A DNA stretch of 64,000 bases from Patagioenas fasciata (lineage: Eukaryota; Chordata; Aves; Columbiformes; Columbidae). Shown piece by piece: positions 1-43,260 of this stretch; the stretch's first letter is position 1, and every line of letters begins with the position of its first letter. The stretch is taken from positions 29,765,501 through 29,829,500 of the forward strand of contig NC_092523.1 in assembly GCF_037038585.1 (NCBI RefSeq). Reading direction: 5' to 3'. The position numbers and the translations under genes were made by a program. Below the pieces are notes generated by a model. That model did no database searches, had not been told where the DNA came from, and saw only the letters and a program-made list of their open reading frames with translations.

Positions 1-3000
1 TGGTTGTCCCACACTATCCTTCCTCCCAACAGAAGTTGGGTATCTGGTGGAGACCTGCTTGGGAACTGTGCCAAGCAGATGTCACCTTCTCACCAAGGGG
101 TCCTACTTGCAGGTTTTGGGAGAGGCAAACAGATTTTACTATGGGCTTGAAAGGGAATGACCGAGGGGATAGCTGCCCCTGAAATGCTAAATAACATGGA
201 GAAAATGACTAGGGAATACTTGGTCCGTTTACTGGAAAATACCTGGAGCCATCGAAGTTAAAATCTGGGAAAAGACTGGGAAGTCTGGGAAGAGACTGTA
301 GGAATGACATTCTGAAACCAAAGAAATGAAACACTGCAGGTAAGTTTTGCCACTGCGGTGCGTGACAATGGTATAATTATGGGTTAGTGCAGTCCACCCA
401 GAAGTGCAAGAAACTCCAGCAACCAAACTTGACTTGCATCCCTGAGGTTATTCCTTAATGTGGATGTGCTGCAGCTGAAGGTGTGATTTTGGCACACAGA
501 GAGGTGTACCCCACAGCCAGCTGTCTGTTGGTGAGGTTGGTGCCAGCAACACGGGCTTTGCTGTGTGTCCCACTATCGATGGGCAACGCTGTGCCAAGCA
601 GAAGTCCAGGCTGCTGGGCCCCCACTGGTACTGCTGCTTAGCCAGGCAGGGTGAAAACTACATCATGTCTGTCTACAGCATGTTGCAATCATGCTTCTGA
701 CTGTAGTGTGAAAACAGACCAAGAGAAATAAAACTAAAAGTAACTACATTTCCACTCACTTTGTGAAACCATTGCTAATCATGCCACTTAGCATGACTGT
801 ACTGGAAGAGAGAGCAGCATGGAGCCCAGGGAAACAGCTCTGTGGGATGCTGAACAGCTTCAGTTTCCCCCTGAAAAATAAAATTAAACCTCAGTTCATA
901 TATACCCACTTTTAAGAAAGTCTTTTTTTGACCAGGACTTAGGAAATCACAAAGTACTGCCATTTTTCCTGACACCAGAGGCTGTGTCTGATGCTACAGC
1001 TGGGTCTGGAAATTTAATTCATTTACTCCCACCCCAAAACTTACAGAACAGCCATCATTCACCCTAACCTGTCACCCTAACAAGCTGCAAGACAGAGATA
1101 CTTCACTTTTGAACCAACTAGTGGCAGCCAGTGAATAACATCTAGGGAATCAGAACACCCTTCATCATGAACCTGATACGTTTAACAGATAATTGAATCT
1201 GTGTAGGGATTAGGCTTTACATTGTATAGTTTTATGGTAACAAAACCTGAGCTTCCTAAGATTACACTGACCAGCCCCTTATCTCTGATGCTGAGATGTT
1301 TATCAATACCATATGTTACGAGCTCCTGCTATGTTTCCCAATGACCTTCTGGGACTTAATCAGCCCGAATGTCAGGGGTTGAGGAGCTGAGGACATATAT
1401 TATGACACAGAATGTAATGCTCAGCCAGGCAGAATGAAAATGCAGGGCTGGAGTCCAAGGAAAAGGTCTTTGTTGGTTAACTTCTGTCCCTAATAAATTT
1501 GCCAATTAGTAAGAACAAACGTTGACTTTGTTTTCCTTGCCCTTGCTGTTGCTTTGTGAGGTCCCATACCGCGAGGTAACACAGGGCGTGTACTCAAGTA
1601 CCAGTGATGAGGGGAAACCTCAGATGATTCATGGTTTGGGAATGTTTCACATAAAAATAGTAAATTCCGGCTTTATATCTGGAGGCTATCCATCCTACCC
1701 AACTATGTTTTCCAGTCATAGAACCATCAAAAAGATATGCAATTAGCAGGAAATTTTTGTCTCCAACTTCAACAGCTCTGTGATTGTAAGTTTTTTCAGT
1801 CACACATTGCTTTTAGAATTAATGAGCACTCCATGCCAAAAGTCCCTAGGCATGGTGCTTGGGGACAATCACATAAGAGGACATGGAGAAGCATCATAAC
1901 ACTTTCAGTTGAATGTTTTCATGCTTGTGTGAAATATACTTGCTTGTGATCAGAGATGTGTTAATAAGAAAAGCTTTGGCAAGGGCTGGATTTTCCATGC
2001 AAAGAACGAGTTACACTTTACAGTGTCTTTTTCAGGGAGAAGGACCTGGCTACCATGCTCAAATGCCCCTGCATTCTTCAGATGGGTTGTGTTTACATTG
2101 ATAAGAGCTGAATGAGCCATATTCAAGCTGCAAAACCGCCTCTTCCAGACAGGGCTCTGCTTGATTCCCCACATCCAAACCTACCAGCAATTCCAGTTCA
2201 TGCTGGCAGTCCTTCTGAACAGGAGGAATCAACTCCATCACCGCTTCTCCCCACTCCTAGCCAGCTGCTCACAGTGATATGTTTGGATTCTTAATCTCAT
2301 GAATGTCCCTTCTGTTTGCAGCTCATTGGGCTGAAATCCAGGCTGGAATCTCTCATGCATTTCATGGATAAGGATGCTGATCTGAACGCTGACATGCCAC
2401 TGCATGGCTGCAGAAGGGAGATAAAGCTGGGACTGGTTTGCAAGGCCTTTGCAAATCTGTGCGCTATATGTTTGTCATTTCATTACAAATATCCTTTTGG
2501 GAATTTAATACATCTACCAAGACAGATGTGGCCTGACTGGGGTTTAGCTGAACGTGCTGTATTCAGAGTAAAACAAAAAGCCCAGGTGTTTTAAAGGATG
2601 TAATGGCCATGGACTAAGAAAGGAATTGTGCTGCTGGCTGCCAAATCAATGAACACATTTATAGAAGCTTTGCCTGCTCCTGAAACCAAATATATGTTGT
2701 TTGGTTGGGTGTTGTTTGGTTGTGCGGGCTTTGTTGTTGTTGTTGATTGGTTGGTTGGAGGCGGGGGGACAGCTAATAAATAAGATAATTTCCTTTCCTA
2801 TACACAGGTGTGTGATAGTTCCCACATTTTTCAGGCATCTTTAAAATTATTTGGAGCCACAAGACATTTTCATTGACTGACAAGGATTATAAATGAGAAA
2901 AGTCATTAACTGAAATGGTTATGTTGTAACTTCATGGTGGATGTTTTAGAGGTACTACAAACACACAGGGAAGTGTCTGACTGCGTGTATGTGGCACATA

Positions 3001-4399
3001 CTGTGCATTACACTAGGCTGGAGAGGAAACAAAACTACAGAATTTAAAACTCTAAACTGGACATCCCAGACCTTGGGGAGCTCCAGATCTAGAGTAAACG
3101 GACATCCATGACAGATCTCCATCACTACCTCTACACCAAGACTCTCCAACATGTGACTCAGCCAGGCACCCATCAAGATTCTGCCAGTGTCAGTATTTTA
3201 TGTCCATCATGTAATAATACACAGAAGAACACTTTCATTAAATATATTGAAAAATACTGGGGAGAGGGGATGTAGCATTGTCTGTTGAACATACTCTGCT
3301 GGATATACTCATGCTTGGGAAGCAAGATAAGTGGGAAATATACACATGAAAATACAAATCCTTCCTAGAAGCCCTTACGACAGATCTAGGAAGCCTTTCC
3401 CATATTTTTCTACCTGATTTCCCAGCTCCTGCTTTCACAGTTGTAAAATGCTTTAGATTCAGAGAGAAAAATGAAGAATCATTTGAAGCTTGACACCTCA
3501 CAGCCTTGCAGCTGTGGCATGCACATAGTTTGTAGAAGGTATCTGTCCCATATTCAGCTTGCGCAGAGTTTAGCAGTGAGATCTCCCACTTCTGAGGTGA
3601 GTTCTCTCACTATGCAGTAGCCTATAAATGTGTCATTTCCAACTGCCATAAAGAGAAGTTGCATTAAAGTCTGCAGTTTCTGGTTTAACTCCCCTTGCAC
3701 TTTTTTTTAGTATAAGCTGTTCGGATTCTTCGAGTCCTGGTAACCCCAACGGTGGCCAGCCTTACACTGAGAATGAAGGCCTACACTGTACAGAAGAGAA
3801 CGCCAAAAAGTGAACAACAGAGTGAAAAGGTGAGAGCTCTAAGTATAGATTTAAAATAAAGGAAGACATTGCTACACAAAAGCAAGGACAACATTTCAGC
3901 TATAAGGGTGAGATGGAAGAAAAACAAGTAGGAAAAGATGAATAAGGCTTTAAGGGAAACTGCTACTCTCCAGGCAAAAGCCACAATACAATTATATCAG
4001 CCATTCCCTAACTGAACATAATAAGGTCTTTCAGAGGAGATTCAGTCTGTACAAGCAGTCTATCCCTCTGACTACTCCTCTAAAGGCACTTATTGCCAGC
4101 TACCAAAAAGCAATTAAGTTTCTTTACTGTAGGCACCTACAGAAATCTTCATAGATCTGTACAATGGTAATAATAACTAGATTCATAAACCGTCATTTGA
4201 TTAACTTCCCTGTCAATAGACAGGATATAAGAAAAATACATGCAAGAAAATCAAACAGATCTATTCGTAGCCCCCACCTCTAAATTTTCAGTCCCTTTAA
4301 TAAAGTGAAACTTATAGCTATTAAAAATTTTGTGACTCTTGTAATGCTACAGAACACTGACACAAAATGTGAATAGTACAAAATCCATTATATAATATA
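1..4399. other. 3' flank of KDR, no gene seen
   Basis: All reading frames here are short and none resembles a known protein. No RNA gene was recognised. A TTG/TTGG-rich low-complexity stretch occurs near 2695-2760, ending in a G run. Part of the region up to 4399 could be transcribed if KDR uses a more distal poly(A) site. Confidence 0.6.
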
Positions 4400-4410
4400 T
4401 ATCTTTATAT

Positions 4411-4430
4411 TTTAATATATTACATTTATT
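4411..4430 (-). promoter_or_regulatory. Candidate KDR poly(A) signals
   Basis: On the minus strand AATAAA (plus 4425-4430) and ATTAAA (plus 4411-4416) lie 14 bases apart in an AT-rich block about 1.34 kb after the stop. A further ATTAAA is at 4296-4301. The distance suits a KDR-sized 3' UTR. The assignment is inference; AT-rich DNA produces such hexamers by chance. Confidence 0.4.
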
Positions 4431-5348
4431 TCTACATAAAGAGGCTATAAATACTGTATATGCCTTATATTCATGGTTCCCAGCATTTGACATTATAGTA
4501 AGTACAAACAAAAAAAATATATATATATATAAAAATACAAAAAAGAACTCAGTAGAAATAGCTTTACATTTTAAAATCTTGTAGCCTGCATCGTGTCTAC
4601 CAATAGAGCTCTGGGACTACAAGAGCACAGGTAAGAAGTTGTCCAACAATTAGGCACAATCTCACTACTCAGAGAAGATTGGAGCTGCCATGAAACCAGT
4701 CACAGATTCCCAAGACTACAGGAACCAAGATCTCTGCCATTGCGAAGAGACTTTGAGTTTGCAAAGTGAAAGAGTCCAACCTGCATCTGAGGGAGGAGGG
4801 ATGAGATGAGAAGGTGGGGTGCTGTTAGGATTCCCCATCAGGACCACAGGGCATTGTATGGTCCTAAAGTAGGTTACATCGCCTTTTCTACCCCTCGTAG
4901 AGGCTGCCCCAGTGGCGATTCAGAGGGACTATTTCCTGCAGCCATTTCAGGTTAGCTCAGAAGCAGACAGGCACATGGCATGAGTCAAGGGTGCCAGTGA
5001 GGACCAGGGGACAGAGCCATCCCCAGCAGTGAAGCATGCCCCCAGCACCCATGTTCCGTCACTTGGCATGGTGCTCTGCCTCCTCCCTGCTAACTAACCT
5101 CAGCAGGCAAGTCTTCCAAGGAAATGCAGCTCATGAGGTCTGGTACAGCAACTTTTTTTCTCTGTCAAGGACAGAGACCATTGCCCCCACCTATATTTAG
5201 CCCAGCCTATGTTTAGCCTCAGGCTGTCGGTGAGTGCCAGAGCCTTGAGCTGGAGGTTCCTTTTTTTGTTTGTGGAGGTGCAAGCAAGGAATAACTCTGA
5301 GAAACAAGAAGCCAGTGCCGGGCTGTTTCCTTCCTGGAGTCCAGCCAC

Positions 5349-5355
<7 letters not shown>

Positions 5356-5379
<24 letters not shown>
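5356..5379. repeat. A24 homopolymer (T24 in KDR mRNA sense)
   Basis: An uninterrupted A run on the plus strand, followed by A-rich sequence to about 5395, inside the presumed KDR 3' UTR about 385 bases past the stop codon. Confidence 0.9.
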
Positions 5380-5764
5380 CAAACTAAAAACAAAACCCAG
5401 GGCTGTGCAGTTATTTCGTACAAGTAGAAACAGTCAATCTGAATGCCGTGCCGCTGCCTGCATCAAGCAGACACTCGGCGTGTCACCGAGGTCCAAAAGG
5501 CCACCACACTGCCTCTGCCATTGGGTCAGCACAGCCCCCATACACCAGAGCCAGGGCTTTGCAGCCTCAGCTGCCAGCATCTCTCGAGGAAAGCACCTCA
5601 CAGCCTGGCACAGAGCTGTTTGGCTGCCAGATGCTTCTGCATCCTCTTCAAGAAAAATAAATGTCTTTTCTTAGTCTGACAGACGCTGTCTTTCTATACA
5701 TCAAACCTGAATACCACCAGCCAGGAAGGCACATCCCAGGGGACCCGGTACCACCAGCTTCGCT

Positions 5765-36580
<30,816 letters not shown>

Positions 36581-36646
36581 CCCGCGGTCGCAGGGCGCTA
36601 CGGGGCGCGAAGCGAACCCTCTGCCCGACGGCGTCGTCGGGGCGAT

Positions 36647-36794
36647 CAGCCGAGACGAGCAGAGCCGAGACGAGCAGAGCCGAGGCGAGCAACGCCGCGC
36701 CGCGCCGCCCCGAGCCGAGCCGAACCGAACTGAGCTGAGCTGAGCCGAGTCGAGCTGAGCCGAGTCGAGCCGAGCCGAGCCGAGCCGAGCCGAC
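36647..36794. repeat. GAGCC-type pentamer array in the KDR leader
   Basis: Degenerate 5-bp tandem repeat with unit GAGCC on plus (GGCTC in KDR sense). Variants GAACC, GAGCT, GAGTC and GAGAC occur, with a 15-bp higher-order period at the exon 1-proximal end. A non-repetitive CGCCGCGCC patch interrupts it near 36691-36708. It lies between the ATG and the GC boxes, so most of it is probably 5' UTR. Confidence 0.9.
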
Positions 36795-36854
36795 CCACAC
36801 TGCCCGGCGGTGATGCGGGACCCCGGCGAGCAGCACCGCCCCTCTTGTGCAGGG

Positions 36855-36910
36855 GGGGCGGGGCGAGGCTTGCCGTTGAGGCCCCGCCCACCCCGCTTCG
36901 GCCCCGCCCC
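36855..36910 (-). promoter_or_regulatory. KDR: GC-box (Sp1-type) cluster, likely KDR core promoter
   Basis: Three GC boxes lie within 56 bases: GGGGCGGGGC at 36855-36864, GCCCCGCCC at 36881-36889 and GCCCCGCCCC at 36901-36910. They sit about 275-330 bases before the ATG, a spacing like that of the mammalian KDR promoter. Transcription probably starts a little inside this cluster, near 36800-36850; that position is inferred. Confidence 0.6.
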
Positions 36911-39900
36911 ACGGCCCGGCGGCGGATCGCGGCGGGGTTGCTCTGATGTGGGGGGCAACCCCGGGACGTGCGCCCCCCTGCCCGGTGACAGGAGGGCCAC
37001 AGCCAGAGCGGCAGTCAGCAGTGAAATTCAACCTCGCGTGGCGTTTCGTCGTGCGTGTTTGGGGCTTCTTACAGTCCCCTCAACAGAAATGACCCCAAAT
37101 ACCAGCCCTATAGGGTACAAGCAGCAAGACACAGACATCTTCACGCTGACAGCAGCTTCATCCTGCCGGGTTTGAAGTGTCTGGTGGTATCAGTGCTGAG
37201 TTCACAACATGGGAGTCCCGAATCGTGTTGAATGCACCCCCCAACCCAACTGGCCACATCCCATCTAACTGGACTCAAGAGCTGCCTGTGAGAGCCAACG
37301 CCATCCCACCCTCTGTGGCATGCTGCCCACTGGCAGTGCCCATTCCCCTCTCACACCAAAGGTTTGATTTCTTCCAAAAACATACCCTCAATCACTAATG
37401 TACCTTTTAATCAAAATTATAAACCGGTGACTGTTGGAAGTTTGTGAGGCAGTCCTTTGGGAAAAATAAGCATGTGGGTTTTACTGCTTTACCCACACAC
37501 GTGACCATAAACCTTCTGCAGATAATAAATACATCTGGGGTAGATAATCAGGTAGATAGAAACACACAGCTATGTACATAACTGCATGCATATACATATG
37601 TGTAATTCTACATGCTTCGTTTTTCTCTTTCCCTGCTAATCTGTGTGTAAGCGTGTACACAAATGACTAAGTTAATGAAGCAGTGATTTTCTTTCGCATG
37701 CTATGCAATTTCAGCTGTTTTACTGTACCGGGGAATGAGTGTAATCTGCTTTGAAATTACACCTCTGTTGCTCAAAGAAAGATACAGTAAGTGGGAGAAG
37801 CCAAATTTCTATGCTAATTTTTCCCAGAAATCCAATGAAATCCACGCAAAGTCACAGAAGACTCATGCGGTTCAAGAAACAGCACGTTGGCACCATGCAA
37901 ATGAAATGTATTCTTGCCATTCTATTGAGCTTTTAGACCAGAAAATTGGTAGTCCACCTTAATACCCCCACCTCCATCATATTGCAGGTCAGGTCATTGG
38001 TGTTACTAAATTATTTAGGGAGCTGGCAGTGATCACTAAACAACTGACGCTTGCTGAGAGTATGCTGCACATGAGGTTTGTGTGGTAGTGATAAATACCT
38101 AGTGAGAACCAAGGGTACCTACTGCTAAAGAGCCACTTTTGATAACTTTACTTGTGGTGATGTTGGTTTTGTTGACTACAAATAAAAAATTTTGATAGGG
38201 GATGGTAAAACTGCAAGAACTATTTGCTTCCAAAGCAGTCAACAAAGCAAATTAAACTATAGGAGTAAGCTGAAAAATGTTCACATGAAAGTGCTACGGG
38301 ATCCATAGAATACAGGGGAATCACTGGTAGCTCACTTCAGTGCTTTCTGCACTCCTACCTGTGCTTCAATCTGTAGAAAACATGCCACTATATTGATTTT
38401 AACAAGTGGCTTTCCCAAAATGTAGTCAGATGATGTTCAACCAGAGCTCCCTGCAATTCCGTTGTTACTCTGTTTTCATGCACAGCTGTTGCTATTGAGT
38501 CAGTGGTTTGGAAGGGTTGGTTTCATTGTTGAAAATTATTTTGGTGCCTGAGCTTCATAGGAACAAATACCCACTGTTTTCCCTGAGCATATCTAAGCAA
38601 AGATAAATGAATGCTAGCACCCCTTCAGACCCTTTGGCATTTACCATGTTCCCCACCTCCTTCTCCCCTACAGCATCATGAGGAAGGAAAAAGAAGGAAA
38701 GGAGAGGGGCTGATGCCTCGAACACACAAACCTCCTGGCTGGTCAGTGCACACACTGAACTGAGTAGCCACCAGCAAGGAGTTTGTACATTGTGAATCTT
38801 GGGCATCCACAGAGAAGTGCATATTTTGAAAGCACAAAGTGTTTTTATCTCCATGAGTGATCCCTTTGAGATCTCAGTTTTAGACTGTACTTCCTAAATG
38901 GGACACAATCCTCTGGTACTTTGCCTGGTTGTCAGTATAATCTTGTTAACTAGAATAATGCTACAGGAACTGCTGCTTCACTGTATGAACTGTCAGCCCT
39001 ATAGTACTAGGGACATTAGTGATATCAATCAGCAAACTAGAAGACAACTTCTTTACACTTCAGATGCTTGAATATGGCCCTGACCCTGTAAACATTTAAG
39101 CACAAGAGTAACTTTAGTCTGGAGAGTCATTATACAGATTCAGGGCCTTTCATCTGAATCAAATTACTTATGTGGAGTTTGTGGGACTAATCATCTAGTA
39201 ATATCAAGTAAAAACTATAGCAAAGAATCACTGGAAATGGTGGCCGTCTGGGGAAAGTGAGAGCTGGAAAAGGTGTGAGGTGACTTCACTGACACATGGT
39301 ATATTGCATACTATGTGCTTTGTTACACTAATTTTTATGTTTTGAGCTTTGATGTTGATTTTTCAAGTGGGTTGTCACTGGAAAATGCCATGGAGAACCT
39401 CTGAGAGAAAAACTGACCTGATCACAGAAGACAGTCCCTTAAAGTCCAAATGAAAGATTCATCTAAATACACTGTTACTGTGATAGCTAAGAGACAACAG
39501 ATATTCAGTTACAAAACCAGAACCCCAGTGATGCAAGTGATGGCAACTGTCTTTTCCAGCCTTTTAGGCCGTAGTCTCTGCACAACCTTTGTGCCATCCT
39601 TCACCTTTGAGGAGCAACTGACACAGCTCAGCTTGCACCAGAGACTATCTGTGCTGAACCATGGGGAGCTAGCAAGAGAAGCCAAATATATTCATGTAAT
39701 TGAGTGAAACAAGTTTCAATGTGGGAAACTTCCCAGGGTCCTGAATATAACATGAAATGGCTGCTGAGGCTATCATACCCTCTGTCTCAGTACTCTGCTT
39801 TAAATGACAGGTCATATCATCAAGACATTTCAAATCTGGCTTAGTTCAGAAAAGACTGCCCCTGCCTTGGCCAGACAGTACGAGTAAAGAAATGGGGGTC

Positions 39901-42884
39901 TGGAAGGAGCTCCGTGAGTGTTCAGCCCTCGTGCCACACTGCACAGACCTCAGCACAGTGTGAGACCAGACCCGGAGATTTGCAGGAGATCTGGTAGCTG
40001 ACAGATGGGGCGCGATCAGACCACATGCATCACTCCATGTCTCATCAGATCACTTCCCTGCTCATACAGCATCTCCCAGAGCCCCTCACTGAGCAGCTCT
40101 CACCCTGAAATCAGTGTGTTTCTGCAGTTATTTCCCCTCTCCCCTGCAGCCCCTTTCTACCGCAGTTTGCATGTGAGAAAAACTGTGTCTGAGGACGGTC
40201 CCTGGGAATGGTCTGATGGGGCACGAAGACTCAGCTTGGCCAAACAGGACCCAGGAGCTTTTGTTTATGCATCTGCTCCTCTGGTCGCCAAAAGCTCATT
40301 AAAAACAAGACACAAAGAAGCAGCAGAGGAACCGGACACCCCCCCCTCCACTCTCCTCCACGACCTGTCACGATTCCCCCAGGCTCGCTGCCTCCGTCAG
40401 CGCCTCCCGGGCAGCCTGGCTGAGAAGCCCGGCCAGAGCAACTGCGGCCCCAGGAGCAGACAGGCTGCCTTTTGTTTGCCTAATTATTCAAAGAAAAACC
40501 TGGAGGGAGATAAGGGCTCACACTGATTATGTGCTTCCTTGCTCATGTAGCTGGAAAAGTTTGCAAGTGGTCAGTGTCCCATGCAGAATACATCTGAGAT
40601 GCGGCAGCCAGACCAGCTAGCCATCACACCTCTGTGCCCCATCTCAGGCTGCAAGCACCTCAGAATCTAATGCAAGGGTGGAAGCTACCTTCAGTTCCGT
40701 CTGCACTGCGGATTGCAGTGTTGGAACAACCTGTACCCTTACAACAACGACTGGAGCCAGGCAGTATGGCTTTGCTGTGGCTTTCATCAGGTATGTTTCA
40801 GCAGTACATCCATATGCCTTGCCAAGGCAGATGTGGAGGTATATTCAAGATGCTGCTACAAGAAGAAAATGAGAAGGCATCCATTTAATATTGGATGCCA
40901 TCATTTTTCATATAAACCACATGCAAAAGCAGAAATGCATTTAGCATGACACATACTCCATGTGCAGACCCCAGAAAACATGCTGGTTTGCAAGTGACAT
41001 TGCAAAGGACAAAATCTACTGTGCCAGCTAGAAATGAAATTATAACTGTTCCAAGTGAGAATGTGCATGGCAGTAGGAATAAGAAAGCATAAACCCACTC
41101 ATTTTCAGACAGACTTGCCTAAAGGTAGAGGTTTGAATTACCCTGTTTTCAGAGCATGACAAAAAATGTTGACACCTTCATTGGAATCTGTGAGCATGTC
41201 ACTTGTATTTGGTTATGTCCAGCTATAAACAGGAGATGTGAGGTCAGCCTGTGTGGACATCCCCAAAGCAGCTTTTTTCTAGCTTGGCTGGATGCTGATG
41301 ATAACAGAACTGGAGGAGCAGGTTCGTTGCTCTCAAGGCCCAAACTAGTCTAACTTGCCTTGGATACATCTCTCCATTCCTAGGCACCTAATTATGACTG
41401 GAGGCATGTGGAATTTTAGGGACACACCTTTGAAAAATTCAATTTCTTTCACTGTTTATTTGCTTGCCCCCATCACATCCTAAATCGCCATACAACTGCT
41501 CGTGCCAGAACAAGAGAGTCCTATGCACCCTTCATTCAAGGAGCTGTTCATTTTTTTCCCCACCAAGCTGGTTTTCCCCACCAAACCCTTTGTGAGGGCC
41601 AAGGGTTTGTGGGGAATGGAAAAAATACCTTTACTTGTTTCTATGGCTGAAGTCTCTGGAAATTTCTCTCCCACTTGCAGCAAGAACCAGCTCTGAAGCA
41701 TCACTTTCTGAGCAGGAAGCAGAGGGTAATTCAGTGTCTGGGCCCCTGGATGTGTGGTCAGTCAGGCTAATGAATGGGCAACTGGTGACAGGGACAGATT
41801 CTTACACAGAAAAAAGGGATGTGCAACATATTTTTTTCCTTTTTTTTTTTTTTTTTGGAGGGGGCTGAAAGCTGACAGTCTGTGAAAAAAACCTCAAAGC
41901 CTAGGCTAACAAAACTGCTGGAGAAGGACAGAATCCTTTTTCCCCAATATCTCACTGGCTCTGCATGATCTCACTGCATTCCCTCCTGTAAAGAGATCTG
42001 CATCTCACAAGAGTACCCTCACCTCCATGCTGCTGGTTTGGAAAACAGCATCCTCAGTCATTTTGTCCACACAGCTGCCTTTTTATGTGGATTCAATTAA
42101 TATTCACTGAAGAAGAAGGAGAACAAGGGAGCAAGGATCACACTATTCAAAAATAGGGTCCTGGAGGACAGACCTGGATTCTGGTCCTCGCACCTGCAAA
42201 TATTTAAGGATGTTGTTCAGCATGGAACAGTGCCATGAGGAAACCTGAAATGCCCATCCACTATGACGTGGTGCCTTATGTTTTATACTGACTTGAAGCC
42301 AGGCCTCCTACAGGTGAATTTCCACTGTGGTAAAAGTCTAACTGGTTGGGAAACAGTCTGCCAAAATATATGTTATTGGTTTGATATGAAATAAATCAAA
42401 ATTATGAACATATCTGACAGGTAGCCAGCTTAGCTAACATGTTCTTACAACAAGTTGTTGCGTTAGTAGAAGCAATGCACCCCAGCTCCTGGGGGTGTTG
42501 TGTCCCCCATATGTCATAAGGAACAATCTCCACCTAAAGGTTTTTGGGATGTTTGCAGCACCTTTCTGTCATGGAGGTGCCTTACTGTCTGCTAAGGATT
42601 TTATCACACTGCGGACTTTCACTGGTGAGAGCTCTAATAAGATGTCTCTCCTACATCCTACCACTTTTTAAATGAAACACATATATGGACTAAATATCTT
42701 AGAGATATTTGACCGCTGGCATGTTTGCTTGAAACTGGCAGAAGGGTTAAAAAATTATGAGTCAGGAAGACAGAAAAAATAAACAGACAGGCATAAAATG
42801 TGATTAGGTAAATCCTGTTTCCCTAGGAATCCAGGCTAAAATTTACAGATCACACCAACTTGAAAAAACTGCCAGCACTTCATA

Positions 42885-43260
42885 GAAGTTGAAACTGGAG
42901 GCTACTCAAAGGAGAGCAAAGCCTTGTCAGAAGTTGTGAAAATCCAGCCTACAAGGAAAAGCTGAAAGACTTGAGACTGTTCCATCTAGAAGACGAGATC
43001 AGACAGATAGGTGTGATAACAGCCTTCCAGTGGGGAAAGGCTTGAGGTCCCTGATCAATTATCCTTGTAGCCATCAAGGGTAAGAGAGGAAATAATCAGT
43101 CTAATTTTCTGGACAGGAGATTTATCTCAGATAATGTGGAACATTTTCTGATTCTCAGGGCAGTTAAGCATTGAACAAAGCTGTCTTGGGAGTCTGGGAC
43201 TGGCATCAATTGAGGTGTTTAAGATTGGATATGACAGATCTCTGTCAGGGATGAAATTTA
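42885..43260 (+). mobile_element. Old CR1 LINE remnant (ORF2 3' portion)
   Basis: A degraded match to the end of CR1 ORF2. In order it shows a GCTGAAAGACTTGAGACTGTTC-like 'LRxLGLF' segment, TTCCAGTGGGGAAAGG, an AGATTTATCTCAGATAATGTGG-like segment, and TCAATTGAGGTGTTTAAGATTGG (the 'SLEVFK' region), ending near TCTGTCAGGGATGA. It has many stops and indels, so it is much older than the copy at 51.5 kb. Confidence 0.68.

Larger units (their letters stand above)
4400..5764 (-). other. KDR: Presumed KDR 3' UTR
   Basis: This stretch follows the stop codon in the direction of transcription and holds no supportable coding frame. It is GC-rich next to the stop and becomes AT-rich toward 4400. It contains an uninterrupted T-tract of about 24 in the mRNA sense (5356-5379 on the plus strand) and a short TA dinucleotide run near 4516-4531. 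The far end is inferred from candidate poly(A) signals; transcript data would be needed to fix it. Confidence 0.55.

Noticed and set aside
1..640. Possible duplicated segment (CTGTGCCAAGCAGA near 66 and near 589)
   Set aside because: Only about 14 bases match, with flanks that do not align; likely chance.
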